Positions 9,931-19,986 are shown, numbered from the stretch's first letter. The stretch is 64,000 bases of DNA from Sorangium cellulosum So ce56 (GCF_000067165.1 NC_010162.1:12574501-12638500); one strand, 5' to 3'. Notes: generated from the sequence alone by a model not told the origin. Program-made: numbers and translations.

Positions 9931-10523
9931 ACCGGGAACGTCAGGCCAATGCCGGCGATCGCCGCGACGGCCGAGGTCTTCCACCTCCCGGCCGGGCCGG
10001 CCGAGAGCAGAGGGCGCGCCAGGACGAGGTGCAGCTCGAGGAAGCTGCGCAGCTGGAGGTGCCGCGCGATGCGCCACTCGGCGCCGCCGCGCGCGCCGGA
10101 GGTGAGCAGCCAGAGGACGTCGCCTTCCGCCTGGGTGACGCTCTCCAGGACGGGCGCGCGGACAGCGCCGAGCTGGAAGACGTTGCACAGGAAGACGTCG
10201 TCCCGGTGCCTGCAGAGCGACATGACCCCCAGCCCGGCGCTGATGCGCCGCGGCCCGGCGCTCGGCAGATCGCTCGGCGGGCCGCCCAGCGCGACGAGCG
10301 CCCGCGCCTCGAGCGACATGGACAGGTCGGACCAGCGGAGAGCGGCGGCGGGCGAGAGGCCGAGGCCCGCCGTCGGTGTCAGGCCAAATGCCAGCACGGA
10401 GGACGCGCTGAACTCGCTGTGCACGCGCGGCTCTGGCGCGCGCTGCGCGCCGTGGGCGTAGGCCGGGGCCGGCAGGGCGAGGCCCAGCGCGATCATCAAG
10501 GGGATGCGACCAGGGTTCGGCAT
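9918..10523 (-). CDS. Predicted exported protein, possibly outer-membrane barrel
   Basis: 201 residues from the ATG at 10523. An earlier ATG at 10586 would add a charged stretch before the signal, so I prefer the later one. Residues ~1-24 form a signal peptide (IPLMIALGLALPAPAYAHG, cut after AYA). The mature part has alternating short hydrophobic strands with Gly/aromatic turns (GLGLSPAAALRW, SFLELHLVLARPLL, AAIAGIGLTFPVDPG), as in small outer-membrane barrels. No named family recognised. It lies 143 bases downstream of the peptidase-like gene on the same strand. Confidence 0.6.
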   Translation of the reverse strand: MPNPGRIPLMIALGLALPAPAYAHGAQRAPEPRVHSEFSASSVLAFGLTPTAGLGLSPAAALRWSDLSMSLEARALVALGGPPSDLPSAGPRRISAGLGVMSLCRHRDDVFLCNVFQLGAVRAPVLESVTQAEGDVLWLLTSGARGGAEWRIARHLQLRSFLELHLVLARPLLSAGPAGRWKTSAVAAIAGIGLTFPVDPG

Positions 10524-10666
10524 CCCGCGCACCGTAGGAGCGCGCTCCGGTGCGACGGAATCCGGAGCGGGCACCCTCGCGAACAAACCGCCGCTCGCGC
10601 GCCATTGCGTCGAGCGGCGCTATTTCCTCGGCTGGCCGTCTTTTTTTGGATCTCGGATGCGACGGG

Positions 10667-12232
10667 CTAGCGCGCCCTGCGGCGCGCGGCCTCGCAGAGG
10701 GCCGAACGGAGGGGATCGCCGGGGAGATCGGGCGGCAGCTTCTCCTCGCAGGCCACGTCGGGGTTCAGCGGATCGAGCGCCGTGCCCGCCGAGAAGGCGC
10801 GGTCCCCGTCGGGGCCTCCGTGGAGCAGCCCGTGCAGCGACCACCACCGGCCGTAGCGGCTGTGCACGTCCTCCACCCGCTCGACGAGGGGCGAGGCGCT
10901 CGCGCGCTCGCCCGACGCCAGCAGCGCGGCGGCGAGGAAGCAGCGCACCGCCGGCTCGTGCGGCGCGAGCGCCTGCGCGCGCGCGTGCTGGACCGCGGCG
11001 GCGGCGTGGTGGCCGCGGTCGTGGAGCAGCTGGCCGAGCCGCACCCGCTTGCTCACCTCCTGCCGGTGCGGCATGTCCGCGCCGGGCGCGAGGTCGGGCG
11101 GCACGTCGGCCGGCACGCTGGCGAGGTAGGAGCGCCAGCGCTTGTCCCAGGCCGCGAGGTCCGCGCCGGAGATCTCGGCGATCGCCCGCTCGAGGTCCGC
11201 GTCGCTGCTCGCGTCCTTGAGCCGGCGCAGGAGCTGCGGCAGCGCCGTGTCGCCCGCCTCCCTCGTCCAGTAACGGATGAAGCTCGCGACCTCGGCGAAC
11301 ACGACCGCCGCCTCCTCCGCGCTCGGGAGCATCGCGATCGAGGGGCCGATCTTGTCGAGCGGACGCCCGAGGCCCCTCTGGATGCCCAGGAAGGCGATCG
11401 CGTCCGCGGACGGTACGTCGTCCAGCGGGTCGGGCTCGCGCCAGCGGACCTCCTCGCGCTTGGCCACGCCCTCCTGCAGCCACAGCGGGGCGTTGTCGCG
11501 CGTCCCGCGCGACAGGGCGAGGTGCGTTATCTCGTGCGCGAGCGTGTCCAGCCAGGGGTAGCCGCTCGGCGTGGCGCGCGGCGAGAGCATCGTCACCCGC
11601 CCCCACTTGGCGATGGCGACCGTGCCCGTCGTCCGCGCCGCCTCCTCGGGCAGCCCCGTCATCGCGGAGAGCGTGAACTGATCGCGGACGAGATCGATCC
11701 GCAGCGGCCGGAGGAGCTCGACGCCGAGGTCCTTCGCGAGCACGTCGCGCGTCCTCGCCGCGACGTCGACGAGGAGCGGCACGAGCGCGCGATCGTCGTC
11801 GTCCTGGAGCCGCACCCAGACGCCGCGCTCCTCGTCGTTCACGACGACCGTCGCCGCGGTGGCCCGGGCGCAGCCGCGCGCGATGTCCCCGAGCGCCGCG
11901 CCCTCGGCCGTCGCCGCGAGATCGGGGCGCGCGAGGATCGCCGAGGCGGCGTCGCAGTCGCCCTCGTAGATGGCGAGGCGGCCGCGCTCGAGCGCGAGCG
12001 CGAGGTCCGCCGGATCCGCGTCCTTCAGGGCGTCCCGCGCCGCGGGGACGTCGATCTCCAGGATCGCGGCCCGGGCCCGCGCCGCGCGATCGAGATCGCC
12101 GACCGTGAGGCGCCCGGACGCGGTCGCCGACGCCGTCGCGAGCCCGGCGAGGATCGCGGCCCGGAGGCCGCGCCTCGCGATCGCCGCCGCCCCGCGCCGA
12201 GCCGAGGCCGCTCCGCCGCCTGTGCGTGTCAT
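10667..12232 (-). CDS. Gluzincin-type (peptidase MA-like) protein with TPR-like tail
   Basis: 521-residue protein. An N-terminal hydrophobic stretch (~20-38) may be a signal or anchor. The zinc motif HEITH is at residues 233-237, followed by WLQEG with Glu254 as a probable third ligand, as in peptidase MA/M48-like gluzincins. The C-terminal ~130 residues form helical pairs resembling TPR repeats. Its ATG overlaps the stop of the DUF4175-like gene (ATGA), so the two are coupled and may act together at the membrane. Protease activity is inferred from the motif alone. Confidence 0.78.
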   Translation of the reverse strand: MTRTGGGAASARRGAAAIARRGLRAAILAGLATASATASGRLTVGDLDRAARARAAILEIDVPAARDALKDADPADLALALERGRLAIYEGDCDAASAILARPDLAATAEGAALGDIARGCARATAATVVVNDEERGVWVRLQDDDDRALVPLLVDVAARTRDVLAKDLGVELLRPLRIDLVRDQFTLSAMTGLPEEAARTTGTVAIAKWGRVTMLSPRATPSGYPWLDTLAHEITHLALSRGTRDNAPLWLQEGVAKREEVRWREPDPLDDVPSADAIAFLGIQRGLGRPLDKIGPSIAMLPSAEEAAVVFAEVASFIRYWTREAGDTALPQLLRRLKDASSDADLERAIAEISGADLAAWDKRWRSYLASVPADVPPDLAPGADMPHRQEVSKRVRLGQLLHDRGHHAAAAVQHARAQALAPHEPAVRCFLAAALLASGERASASPLVERVEDVHSRYGRWWSLHGLLHGGPDGDRAFSAGTALDPLNPDVACEEKLPPDLPGDPLRSALCEAARRRAR

Positions 12233-15084
12233 TTCAGGAGCCCCTCCGCGTAACGCTTGACCGCCTCTCGCAGCCGCGGCTCCGAGGTCCCCCCGAGCCC
12301 CTCGAGCACGCGACGGCGGAACTCCTCGGGGCCCTTGTGCTTGTCCTTGTCCGGGATGTCGGCCTTCCTCGCCATGTTCCGATCCCCTTCCGACTCGGCG
12401 TCGCCGTCCTGACCCTGGTCCTCGCTGCGCGACATCTCCAGCAGCCGCTGCGCGTCGCGCTGGCGCTCGTTGCCGACCTCGCCGTCCCCCTCGGCGAGGG
12501 CGCGCTGGGCGTCGCGCATCGCCTGCTCGGCCTCGTCGAGGCGATCGAGCATCTCCTCGGGCATGCGGCCGTCGCCGCGCTCGCCCCGCTTGCGGAGATC
12601 GCGCGCGCGGTCAGCGAGCGACCCCTCGCGCTGGCTCGATTTCCCGAGGCCGTCCCGCGCCCGCTCCGCCGCCGCCTGCCGCAGCTTGCGCAGCGCTTCC
12701 TCGGCCCAGGCCAGCTCCTCGGCGAGCGCCTGCTGCGCCTCGCCGGCCTCGCGAGCGGCGCGCTCCTCGGGGAAGAAGCCGCCGGCCTGCGCGCCGAGCC
12801 GCTTCGCGTCGCCCAGCGAGCGCATCGCGCCCCGGCCGCTCGTCACCGCCTCCTCGGGGCGGCCCTGCTCCAGCGCGCCGGCCATCGCCTCGGCCTGCTC
12901 CCGGCCAGCCGCCGCGGCGGACTCGGCCGAGCCCGGCGCCGCGCCCGGCTGCGGCAGGTCCCGCACGGCCTCTCGGATCGCCTCCGCGTGCTTCTTCGCC
13001 TCCTCCCGGAGCGCCGCGATGTCCTCGGGCCGCGACGCGCGCGAGAGCTCCTCGGCGACCGCGTTCGTCTCGGCGGCGTGATCGCGCGCGAGCTCCTCGA
13101 GATCCCGCTCGCTCTGGGCGACGCTCTCGTCGGCGTTCGACGCGTCCCCCGGGTCAGGCCCGCGCGGCGCGCCCGACTCGACGCCGCCGCGGCCGCCGCC
13201 GCCGAACGAAGGCTCCGGCCGCCTGAGGCGCGCCGCGAGGTCGCGCGCCGCAAGCTCGGCGTGCAGCCAGTCGCTGGCGCCGCGGGCGCGCGCGATCCGG
13301 CGCAGGTCGTTCGCGACGATCTCGCCGAGGTCGAGGCCGAGCTCGCCGAGCTTGCCGAGCTCGACCCCCCCGCCGCCCAGCACCGCGACGGCCGCCTCCA
13401 GGCGTACCTCGCCGCCCTCGCGGTCGCCGTTGCCCAGGAGCTCGGCCGCCGCCGCCGCCTCGTCCGCGACGTCGGCGAGCCGCTGCGCGACGGCCCGGGC
13501 GTCGCGGTGGCCCAGGCCGCGCAGGCCGGCGTCGAACGCGAGCAGCGCGCCCTCGGTCTCGTCGAGCAGCTCCTGGTGCGCCGCGCGGGTCGTCGACTTC
13601 CGCTCGGCGCCGAGCGCCGCGTCGAGCCGGGCCAGCTGACCTCGGGCGAGCGACGCGATGCGCCCCCGCACCCGCAGCCCGCCGTGATCCGCGGCGAGCG
13701 CCGCCTCGACCGCCGCCTTGGCCGTCGCCTGCACCTCGGCCTCGTGCGCCGCGTGTGCCGCGGCGCCGCCCGCCTCCGGCGTCCTCTGGCCGATGCGGTC
13801 GGCGAGCAGGTCCGTGAGGGCGTCGCGCGCCTTCACGAGCGCGGCGTAGCGCCGCGCCTCGGGCTCGCCGACCTGCGGCGGGACGACCAGGATGGCCTCG
13901 CTCCTGCCCCACTTCGGGCCCTCGATCGGATCGTTGTCCCGCGCCTCGATCCGCACCTCGACGGGCACGTACGTCCTGCGGAAGAAGGGATCGCGCGCCC
14001 GGAGCTCGTAGCCTCCGCGGTCGACCTTCGCGTCTGCCGCCGGCCGCGAGAGCACCCGCCGCTCCTCCTTCGCTCCGGCGCGCAGGACGAGATCGACCTC
14101 GCGCAGGCCGTGATCGTCGGTGATCTCGTAGCGGAGCGGGATGCTGGGCTCGTCGAGGAGCTTCACCGTGCGCGGCGCGCCCTCGAGCGTGACGCGCGGC
14201 GCGTCGTCCGGGATCGACACGACGCGCTGCGCGTCGGCCTGCCGGACGCGCACCTGCCCGAAGCGCGCGGCCGCCTGGAGGGTCGTCGACTCGCCGAGCG
14301 TCCAGCGGGCGACCACGCTGCCCTTGCCGTCGTCGACGAACGGCACCTCGGCGCCGCCGTCCGTCAGCACGAGCGCGCGCCCCGCGCGGACGGGGCGGCC
14401 GCGCACCGTGATCACGGTCCCTCGGGGCTGCATCGTCGGGGCGAACGGCAGGAGCTCCTCGGCGCCCTGGTGCAGGTACTCGGGCGGCGCCGCCGTCATC
14501 TCGACCTCCTCGATCCACGGCAGATCGAGGGGAGCCTCGCCGCGGCGGGCGGCGAGGACGTCCAGCCCCTCGACGACGCGCGACGGCTCGATCGCCGCCG
14601 CCGCGAGCGCCGCCGCGCCGAGGGCGAGGCCCGCGCTCGCCCACCGCGTCGCTGCCTGGCGCGCGCGTTCGACGACGCGCGCCTGCGAGGCGCGGCCGAG
14701 CAGCCGCCGGAGGTGCAGGCCGGCGAGCTCCGGCGAGCCGACGCGATCGTCGGCGGCGGCGCGATCCGCGAGCGTGAGCGCCCGCAGGGTGGCGGCGCCG
14801 AGCGCCTCGTCCGTGCGACCGATGATCTCGCGCACCGTGCGCCGGGCGTCGCCGCGCCGCCGCCGCACGAGGATGGCCCGCGCGGCGATGGCCGCGAGCA
14901 GCAGCGCGAGCCCGGCGCCGGCGAGCCCGCGGGCGAGCGGCGACCCCACGCGCGCCACGTGCGCCGCGCCGAACAGCCCTGCGCAAGCGGCCGCGGTGAG
15001 CGCGCGGCGCGCGGAGGGGCCCACCTCCGCATCCCAGACGGAGCGCAGCCGCGCGATGGACAGGGCCGGCGCCTCGTTATCCAT
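12229..15084 (-). CDS. DUF4175-like membrane protein
   Basis: 951-residue protein resembling the DUF4175 family of alphaproteobacteria and myxobacteria. It has two or three membrane segments near the start (~27-70 and ~145-165). A beta-rich extracytoplasmic part (~190-420) includes PPEYLHQG and a DDHGLREVDLVLR strand typical of this family. A long helical, coiled-coil-prone region (~430-930) is rich in Glu, Ala, Arg and Gln. Biochemical role unknown. It is followed without gap by the MA-like peptidase gene, a pairing that suggests an envelope complex. Confidence 0.75.
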   Translation of the reverse strand: MDNEAPALSIARLRSVWDAEVGPSARRALTAAACAGLFGAAHVARVGSPLARGLAGAGLALLLAAIAARAILVRRRRGDARRTVREIIGRTDEALGAATLRALTLADRAAADDRVGSPELAGLHLRRLLGRASQARVVERARQAATRWASAGLALGAAALAAAAIEPSRVVEGLDVLAARRGEAPLDLPWIEEVEMTAAPPEYLHQGAEELLPFAPTMQPRGTVITVRGRPVRAGRALVLTDGGAEVPFVDDGKGSVVARWTLGESTTLQAAARFGQVRVRQADAQRVVSIPDDAPRVTLEGAPRTVKLLDEPSIPLRYEITDDHGLREVDLVLRAGAKEERRVLSRPAADAKVDRGGYELRARDPFFRRTYVPVEVRIEARDNDPIEGPKWGRSEAILVVPPQVGEPEARRYAALVKARDALTDLLADRIGQRTPEAGGAAAHAAHEAEVQATAKAAVEAALAADHGGLRVRGRIASLARGQLARLDAALGAERKSTTRAAHQELLDETEGALLAFDAGLRGLGHRDARAVAQRLADVADEAAAAAELLGNGDREGGEVRLEAAVAVLGGGGVELGKLGELGLDLGEIVANDLRRIARARGASDWLHAELAARDLAARLRRPEPSFGGGGRGGVESGAPRGPDPGDASNADESVAQSERDLEELARDHAAETNAVAEELSRASRPEDIAALREEAKKHAEAIREAVRDLPQPGAAPGSAESAAAAGREQAEAMAGALEQGRPEEAVTSGRGAMRSLGDAKRLGAQAGGFFPEERAAREAGEAQQALAEELAWAEEALRKLRQAAAERARDGLGKSSQREGSLADRARDLRKRGERGDGRMPEEMLDRLDEAEQAMRDAQRALAEGDGEVGNERQRDAQRLLEMSRSEDQGQDGDAESEGDRNMARKADIPDKDKHKGPEEFRRRVLEGLGGTSEPRLREAVKRYAEGLLK

Positions 15085-15162
15085 GAAGAGGCAAGGGTAA
15101 CCGGCGGGAGGAGGTGGTCCAGCGGATCGGTGGGATCCCCCGGGGGACGGGAGCCCGGGCGA

Positions 15163-16449
15163 TCAGACGTCGAGCTCGCCGTCGGTCATGAACCAGCTCT
15201 CCGCGTCGAGCAGCACGCGCCGCAGCTCGTCGGGGAAGGCGGGATCGAGGTGGACGATGAGCCACCGCGAGCCGACGTTCGGCGGGTGGGGGCGGGAGAA
15301 GAACCCGAGCGCCCGCAGGCGGGCACTGAACGAAGGGGGCGTCACGAGGAGCATGCCCACGGAGACGTGCCCCTCTCGCCGCATCGCCTGGCAGAACTCG
15401 AGCAGCAGGGCGTCGAACGTGGGGCCGTTGTCCTCGCAGAACAGGTCGCAGAGCTCGACCTTGTTGTTCCGCACCGAGTAGACGGCGTAGCCGAGCAGCC
15501 GCCCGTCATGCCTGTCGAGCATGCAGAAGAAGCGGTATCGGACGTCGCCGAGCTGCGCATAGCGCCAGTTCAGGAACCGGGCGCTCCGCTCGCCGGCGAC
15601 CGGCCAGGGCTTCGCCCGCGACCACAGCCCGTCGAAGCGGTGATCGGCGGCGTCCACGAGCTCGGTGCGCACGCGGCTCCCCTTCGCGAGCAGCGCGGCG
15701 GTGTCCCGGAGCGCCATCGAGGCGTCGAGGGCGCTGCCCGCGGCCCGGACCAGGAGGTTGTCCGGCTTCACGGTCGCCCGCTGGACGGCGCGCTCCGCCG
15801 CGGTCGACAGCGCCTGCGCGAGCGGGGCGGGCGGGGCGCCCGGCTCCGCCGCCTCCCAGAGCGCGCGCCAGCGAGGGTGGGGGACCGCCGACGCGGCCCG
15901 CTCGGCGACCCGCTGCACCACCGCGCTCACGGTGCTCCGCTGCTCGCCTGCCGACGAGGCCGCGAGCTCGTTCAGCTTGTACGCGGCCATGAGGGGCCGG
16001 ACCCAGATGATGGAATCGGCGATCTTCTTGTAGCCGGCGCGCTGGAAGATCGGGAATGAGGCCTTGTTGGGGAAGCCGAACACGAAATCGACCCCGGCGT
16101 CGCGGCAGCCCCTCGCGAGCTCTCGCTGGATGCTCATGGCGGCCCCCGCGATGCGGTGCGCCTTGGTCACGCCGAAGTCGCCGAGGACGCCGGCCTTGAG
16201 CTTGCGCCCGTCGACGACCAGGTCGCGCGGGTAGAACGAGCCGCTCCCGATGATCTCCCGCTCCGGTCCGTGAAAGCCCATCCAGGTCCGCGGGGGGCCG
16301 GCCGGGTTCTGCTCCTGGAACCAGCGCATCCGCCGCTCCACGAGCTCCTGCGACACCTCGCCGTGGGCGAGGTTCTCTTTCCAGAGCTGCGCGAGGACGT
16401 CCCTGTGCTCTTCCGGCTGGACGCGGGCGGCGCTGTAGACCTTCTCCAT
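15163..16449 (-). CDS. GNAT-like acyltransferase family protein
   Basis: 428 residues from the ATG at 16449. Upstream in-frame codons exist but give Arg-rich sequence unlike a protein start. The N-terminal half contains an acyl-CoA-type region (GVLGDFGVTKAHRIAGAAMSI, then FGFPNKASFPIFQRAGYKKI) characteristic of GNAT proteins of the large two-lobed kind. The second half (FLNWRYAQLGDVRYRFFCML, LLGYAVYSV) is a second GNAT-like lobe. Such proteins often sit in polysaccharide or lipid modification loci. Here the neighbours give no hint, and the substrate is unknown. Confidence 0.72.
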   Translation of the reverse strand: MEKVYSAARVQPEEHRDVLAQLWKENLAHGEVSQELVERRMRWFQEQNPAGPPRTWMGFHGPEREIIGSGSFYPRDLVVDGRKLKAGVLGDFGVTKAHRIAGAAMSIQRELARGCRDAGVDFVFGFPNKASFPIFQRAGYKKIADSIIWVRPLMAAYKLNELAASSAGEQRSTVSAVVQRVAERAASAVPHPRWRALWEAAEPGAPPAPLAQALSTAAERAVQRATVKPDNLLVRAAGSALDASMALRDTAALLAKGSRVRTELVDAADHRFDGLWSRAKPWPVAGERSARFLNWRYAQLGDVRYRFFCMLDRHDGRLLGYAVYSVRNNKVELCDLFCEDNGPTFDALLLEFCQAMRREGHVSVGMLLVTPPSFSARLRALGFFSRPHPPNVGSRWLIVHLDPAFPDELRRVLLDAESWFMTDGELDV

Positions 16450-16619
16450 GGCTTTCCGGTGCGCTCTCCTGGCGCGGCAGAGCGGCGCGCCGCGCCCGTC
16501 ATGGCCGAAGGCGGCGAGGGCGTCAATCGCGCCTGGCGGCGCGGCGAGGCGTTCCGCGCTGGGCACAGCGACGCCTGCGCGGCGAAGGCGTCATCGCGGA
16601 ACCGGAGTACACTCGCGCG

Positions 16620-18617
16620 ATGTCTCGCCGCGCCATCGCCGCCGTCGCCTGGCTCTCGTTGCTGTTCGTCCTGGCTTGCAGCTCCGCGCTGCCGCCGCCC
16701 CCTCCAGACGCTTCGCAGGCGAAGAGCAGCGGCGCCCCAGCGCGGCAGCCGGGCCCAGCCGCTGATCCGGGAGCGACGCTCGATGACGAGGTGATGGTCG
16801 CGGACGGCGACCCCGGTCCTGTGCCGGTGACCCGCGCGGACCCGGCGCGCGGCAGCCGGCTCGCGCCCGTGACGATCGTCGTGTTCTCCGACTTCGAGTG
16901 CCCCTTCTGCAAGCACCTGGGCGGCACGCTGCGGCAGCTGGAGCAGCGGTACGGCGCGGAGCGGCTGCGGGTCGTGTGGAAGAACTTCCCGCTCGCCTTC
17001 CACAAGCAGGCTCGGCCGACCGCCGAGGCCGCGATGGCGGTGTTCGCGCACGCGGGTCCCAGGGCCTTCTGGGCGTTTCACGACGCCATCTTCACGGCCG
17101 ACGAGCGGCTCTCGCCGGAGGTCCAGGCCACCGCGCTCCGGCGGGCCGGCGTGACCCCCGGCCAGATCCCGCAGCTCGTCCAGCAGAGCGGGGCGGCGCA
17201 GAAGGTCGCCGCGGACATGGCGCTCGCCGGGCGGCTCGGCGTGAACGGCACGCCGGCGTCGTTCATCAACGGCGTCCTCCTCGTCGGCGCGCAGCCGGCG
17301 GAGCGGTTCGCCGAGATCATCGACGCGCAGCTCGCCGCGGCGCAGGCGCTCCGCGCCGAGGGGACGCCGCCGGAGAAGATCTACGCGGCGCTCGCGAAGA
17401 AGAACTTCGCTCCTCCTGCCGAGGAGCCCGACGACGCCGATGATGAAGAGAGCGACGGCGGCGTGGTGCACCTCGTGCCCGTCGGGGACTCGCCCGTGCG
17501 CGGCGCGGACACGGCGCTCGTCACGATGGTGCTGTTCAGCGACTATCAGTGTCCGTTCTGCAGGCGGGTCACGCCGACGGTCGAGAAGCTCAGGGCGCAG
17601 TACGGCGACAAGCTGCGCGTCGTCTGGAAGGACCACCCGCTCCCGTTCCACCCCCGGGCCGAGCCCGCTGCAGAGCTCGCGCGCGAGGCCCGCGCCCAGA
17701 AGGGAAACGACGCCTTCTGGCAGGCCAACGATCGCCTCCTCGCCAGCGAGGCCGCCCTCGACGACGCCGCCCTCGAGGCCGTCGCCGCGGACCTCCGGCT
17801 GAACGTCAACGCGGTGAAGCGCGCCGTCGCCTCGCACAAGCACGCCGCCAAGATCGAGGCCGACGTGGATCTCGCCGACGATCTCGGCGCCCAGGGGACC
17901 CCGCACTTCTTCATCAATGGCCGCAGCCTCGTCGGCGCGCAGCCGATCGAGAAGTTCCAGGCGATCATCGACGAGGAGATCGCCAAGGCGGAGGCGATGG
18001 TCGTGGCCGGGACGCCGCGCGCGAAGGTGTACGAGGCCATCCAGAAGCAGGCGGTCCCGCCGGCGCCGCCGCCGAAGGTGTCCGTGCCGCCGGCGCCCAA
18101 GGGCCACCCCAGCAAGGGCGCGGCCGCGGGCAAGGTGGTCATCCAGGCGTTCTCCGACTTCCAGTGCCCTTTTTGCGCGCGCGCCGCCGCCACGATGGAC
18201 GAGCTCATCAAGGCGTTCCCGGGCAAGGTCCGTGTCGTCTACCGCCACCTGCCGCTCCCCTTCCACCCGGAGGCGCAGCTGGCCGCCGAAGCGGCCATGG
18301 AAGCGCTCGCGCAGAAAGGGCCGGCCGGCTTCTGGAAGATGCACGACCTGCTCTTCAAGGTGAGCGACGCCTCGAACCTCGACCGCGCGGCCCTGGAGCA
18401 GCACGCCGCGAGCCTCGGGCTCGACGCGGCGCGCTTCGCAAAGGCGCTCGACGAGCACACCCATCGCGCCGCCGTCGAGGCCGACGCGCAGGCCGCGCGG
18501 AGCGCCGGCATCACCGGGACTCCCGGGTTCGTGATCAACGGTTACCTGGTCAGCGGAGCCCAGCCGCTCGCGAAATTCAAGAAGGTAGTTCGGCGCGCCC
18601 TCAACGAAGCGAACTGA
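16620..18617 (+). CDS. Lipoprotein with three DsbA-like thioredoxin domains
   Basis: 665-residue exported protein. The signal peptide ends in the lipobox FVLAC (Cys20), so it is probably anchored to a membrane and faces the periplasm. Three DsbA/DSBA-like thioredoxin domains follow, each with an intact CPFC redox site: C94-C97, C311-C314 and C516-C519. Each repeats the family blocks VVWKNFPLAFH-type, FWxxxD and GTPxFxING. An acidic linker (~265-280) separates domains 1 and 2, and a Pro/Lys-rich linker separates 2 and 3. Likely a multi-site thiol oxidoreductase. Three full active domains in one chain are rare. Confidence 0.9.
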   Translation: MSRRAIAAVAWLSLLFVLACSSALPPPPPDASQAKSSGAPARQPGPAADPGATLDDEVMVADGDPGPVPVTRADPARGSRLAPVTIVVFSDFECPFCKHLGGTLRQLEQRYGAERLRVVWKNFPLAFHKQARPTAEAAMAVFAHAGPRAFWAFHDAIFTADERLSPEVQATALRRAGVTPGQIPQLVQQSGAAQKVAADMALAGRLGVNGTPASFINGVLLVGAQPAERFAEIIDAQLAAAQALRAEGTPPEKIYAALAKKNFAPPAEEPDDADDEESDGGVVHLVPVGDSPVRGADTALVTMVLFSDYQCPFCRRVTPTVEKLRAQYGDKLRVVWKDHPLPFHPRAEPAAELAREARAQKGNDAFWQANDRLLASEAALDDAALEAVAADLRLNVNAVKRAVASHKHAAKIEADVDLADDLGAQGTPHFFINGRSLVGAQPIEKFQAIIDEEIAKAEAMVVAGTPRAKVYEAIQKQAVPPAPPPKVSVPPAPKGHPSKGAAAGKVVIQAFSDFQCPFCARAAATMDELIKAFPGKVRVVYRHLPLPFHPEAQLAAEAAMEALAQKGPAGFWKMHDLLFKVSDASNLDRAALEQHAASLGLDAARFAKALDEHTHRAAVEADAQAARSAGITGTPGFVINGYLVSGAQPLAKFKKVVRRALNEAN

Positions 18618-18780
18618 ACACGACCTGAACACGCGCGACACGCGCGTCCCGGCGGCGCGCACTCCGGCTCCGGGCTCCAGGACCTGCGCTCCGAGCGAGA
18701 TCTGGCGCTCGGCTCACCATGTCCGTTTCCCGGGGCGCCTCCATCGATATCGCGCTTCGAGCTCGTGATAGCCTGTCGCA

Positions 18781-19986
18781 ATGCCCAAACCGCGCGGTCG
18801 AGGGACATCGGCCGAACCCAGGCGCACCGTCAAGGTATCGAGCGGATCCGCGCGCGCGCGGCGTCATGGCAAGGCGGGCGAGCGCGCGGGCGCGAAGGCG
18901 GGCCCGCCGGCCGCGCTGCGCGACGGGCAGGAGCGGGCGCCCGCGAGCTCGCGCGCCAGGCCCAGGAAGGCGAAGGGCGCGACCTCGCTCGTGGAGGCCG
19001 CCGTCGCGAAGCGACCGGCAGCGCCGGGCAAGCGCGCGGCGGCCGAGCCACCGGCGGCGCCGAGGATGCGCGCCGCGAGGGCGCGCGCCGGCGAGCAGGC
19101 CGGCGCCGCGCCGCCGAAGCGCCGACCCCGGAACGCGAAGGCGAAGAGCGGAGCGGACGACGCGGAGTTCTCGCCGCCCCGGCCGCCTGAGCTCGACTGG
19201 GACGACACGCCGTCCGAGGGCGCCGAGGAGGCCCTCGCCCAGCGCTGGGCGGCGCGGGGGGAGGAGCTCTTCCAGCAGCTCGAAGGTCACGGCGCCGCGC
19301 TCCACGAGTACCGCGCCGATCTCAAGGAGGGGCGCTTCGTCTGGATCGCGCCGAGCGGGCGCGTGTCCGCCGAGGCGAGCGCGCGCCTCCTGTGCAGCTG
19401 GTCGTGCGCGACCTCGGTCCTGGTCATGGCGTGGGCCGACCCGCTCGCCAGCGGCGCCGGGATCGCGCGCATCGACGGGATGCCCGCGGAGCAGGACGGC
19501 ATCGACGAGCAAGGCGCCTGGCAGATCGCGATGAGGGCGGCCGACGCCTGCGACGCCGCCTACCTCTATCGCGTGTCCTCGCCGCAGGCCTGGTACTTCC
19601 TTGCGCTCGACGGGCTGACGTTCTCACCGAAGCGCACCTCGTTCCATCCGGGCGCGCCGGTCTGCCTCGTGCTGCGCGCCATCGGCGAGGTGCGCGAGGC
19701 GATCGCGTCCCGCGCCGAGCCCGCCGACGTCGTGCGCGACAGGATCTCGGCGCTCAGCGACTCGCTGTTCCACCAGGCCAGATATGCCTATCGCGACACC
19801 GATTGGGTCGCGCGCCTCGATCGGACCGGCTCGTGCCTCTCGCACCTCGCGAAGCGCATCCCACGCGCGGGCTTCAGCGCGATCGCCGCGGGCCAGCGCA
19901 TCGACGAGTGGCTCGAGCGCGAGCTCGCGGTCGAGCTGATCAACGCGCTCTCGCTGATCGAGGACGAGTGGAGCCTGTTCGGTTGA
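18781..19986 (+). CDS. Hypothetical protein with long basic N-terminal tail
   Basis: 401 residues, unrecognised. Residues 1-~140 are Lys/Arg/Ala/Pro-rich low-complexity sequence resembling histone H1-like tails. Residues ~150-400 look folded, with FVWIAPSGRVSAEASARLLCSW, a hydrophobic core VLVMAWADP and a helical C-terminus ending ELINALSLIEDEWSLFG. A nucleic-acid-binding tail is possible from charge alone. Monocistronic: 163 bases after the DsbA-like gene and 143 before the next. Confidence 0.65.
   Translation: MPKPRGRGTSAEPRRTVKVSSGSARARRHGKAGERAGAKAGPPAALRDGQERAPASSRARPRKAKGATSLVEAAVAKRPAAPGKRAAAEPPAAPRMRAARARAGEQAGAAPPKRRPRNAKAKSGADDAEFSPPRPPELDWDDTPSEGAEEALAQRWAARGEELFQQLEGHGAALHEYRADLKEGRFVWIAPSGRVSAEASARLLCSWSCATSVLVMAWADPLASGAGIARIDGMPAEQDGIDEQGAWQIAMRAADACDAAYLYRVSSPQAWYFLALDGLTFSPKRTSFHPGAPVCLVLRAIGEVREAIASRAEPADVVRDRISALSDSLFHQARYAYRDTDWVARLDRTGSCLSHLAKRIPRAGFSAIAAGQRIDEWLERELAVELINALSLIEDEWSLFG

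Noticed and set aside
12226..16059. Very long plus-strand open frame (about 1277 codons) across the DUF4175 and GNAT genes
   Set aside because: Antisense to well-formed genes; Arg/Gly/Ala-rich translation without domains. A by-product of extreme G/C third-position bias.
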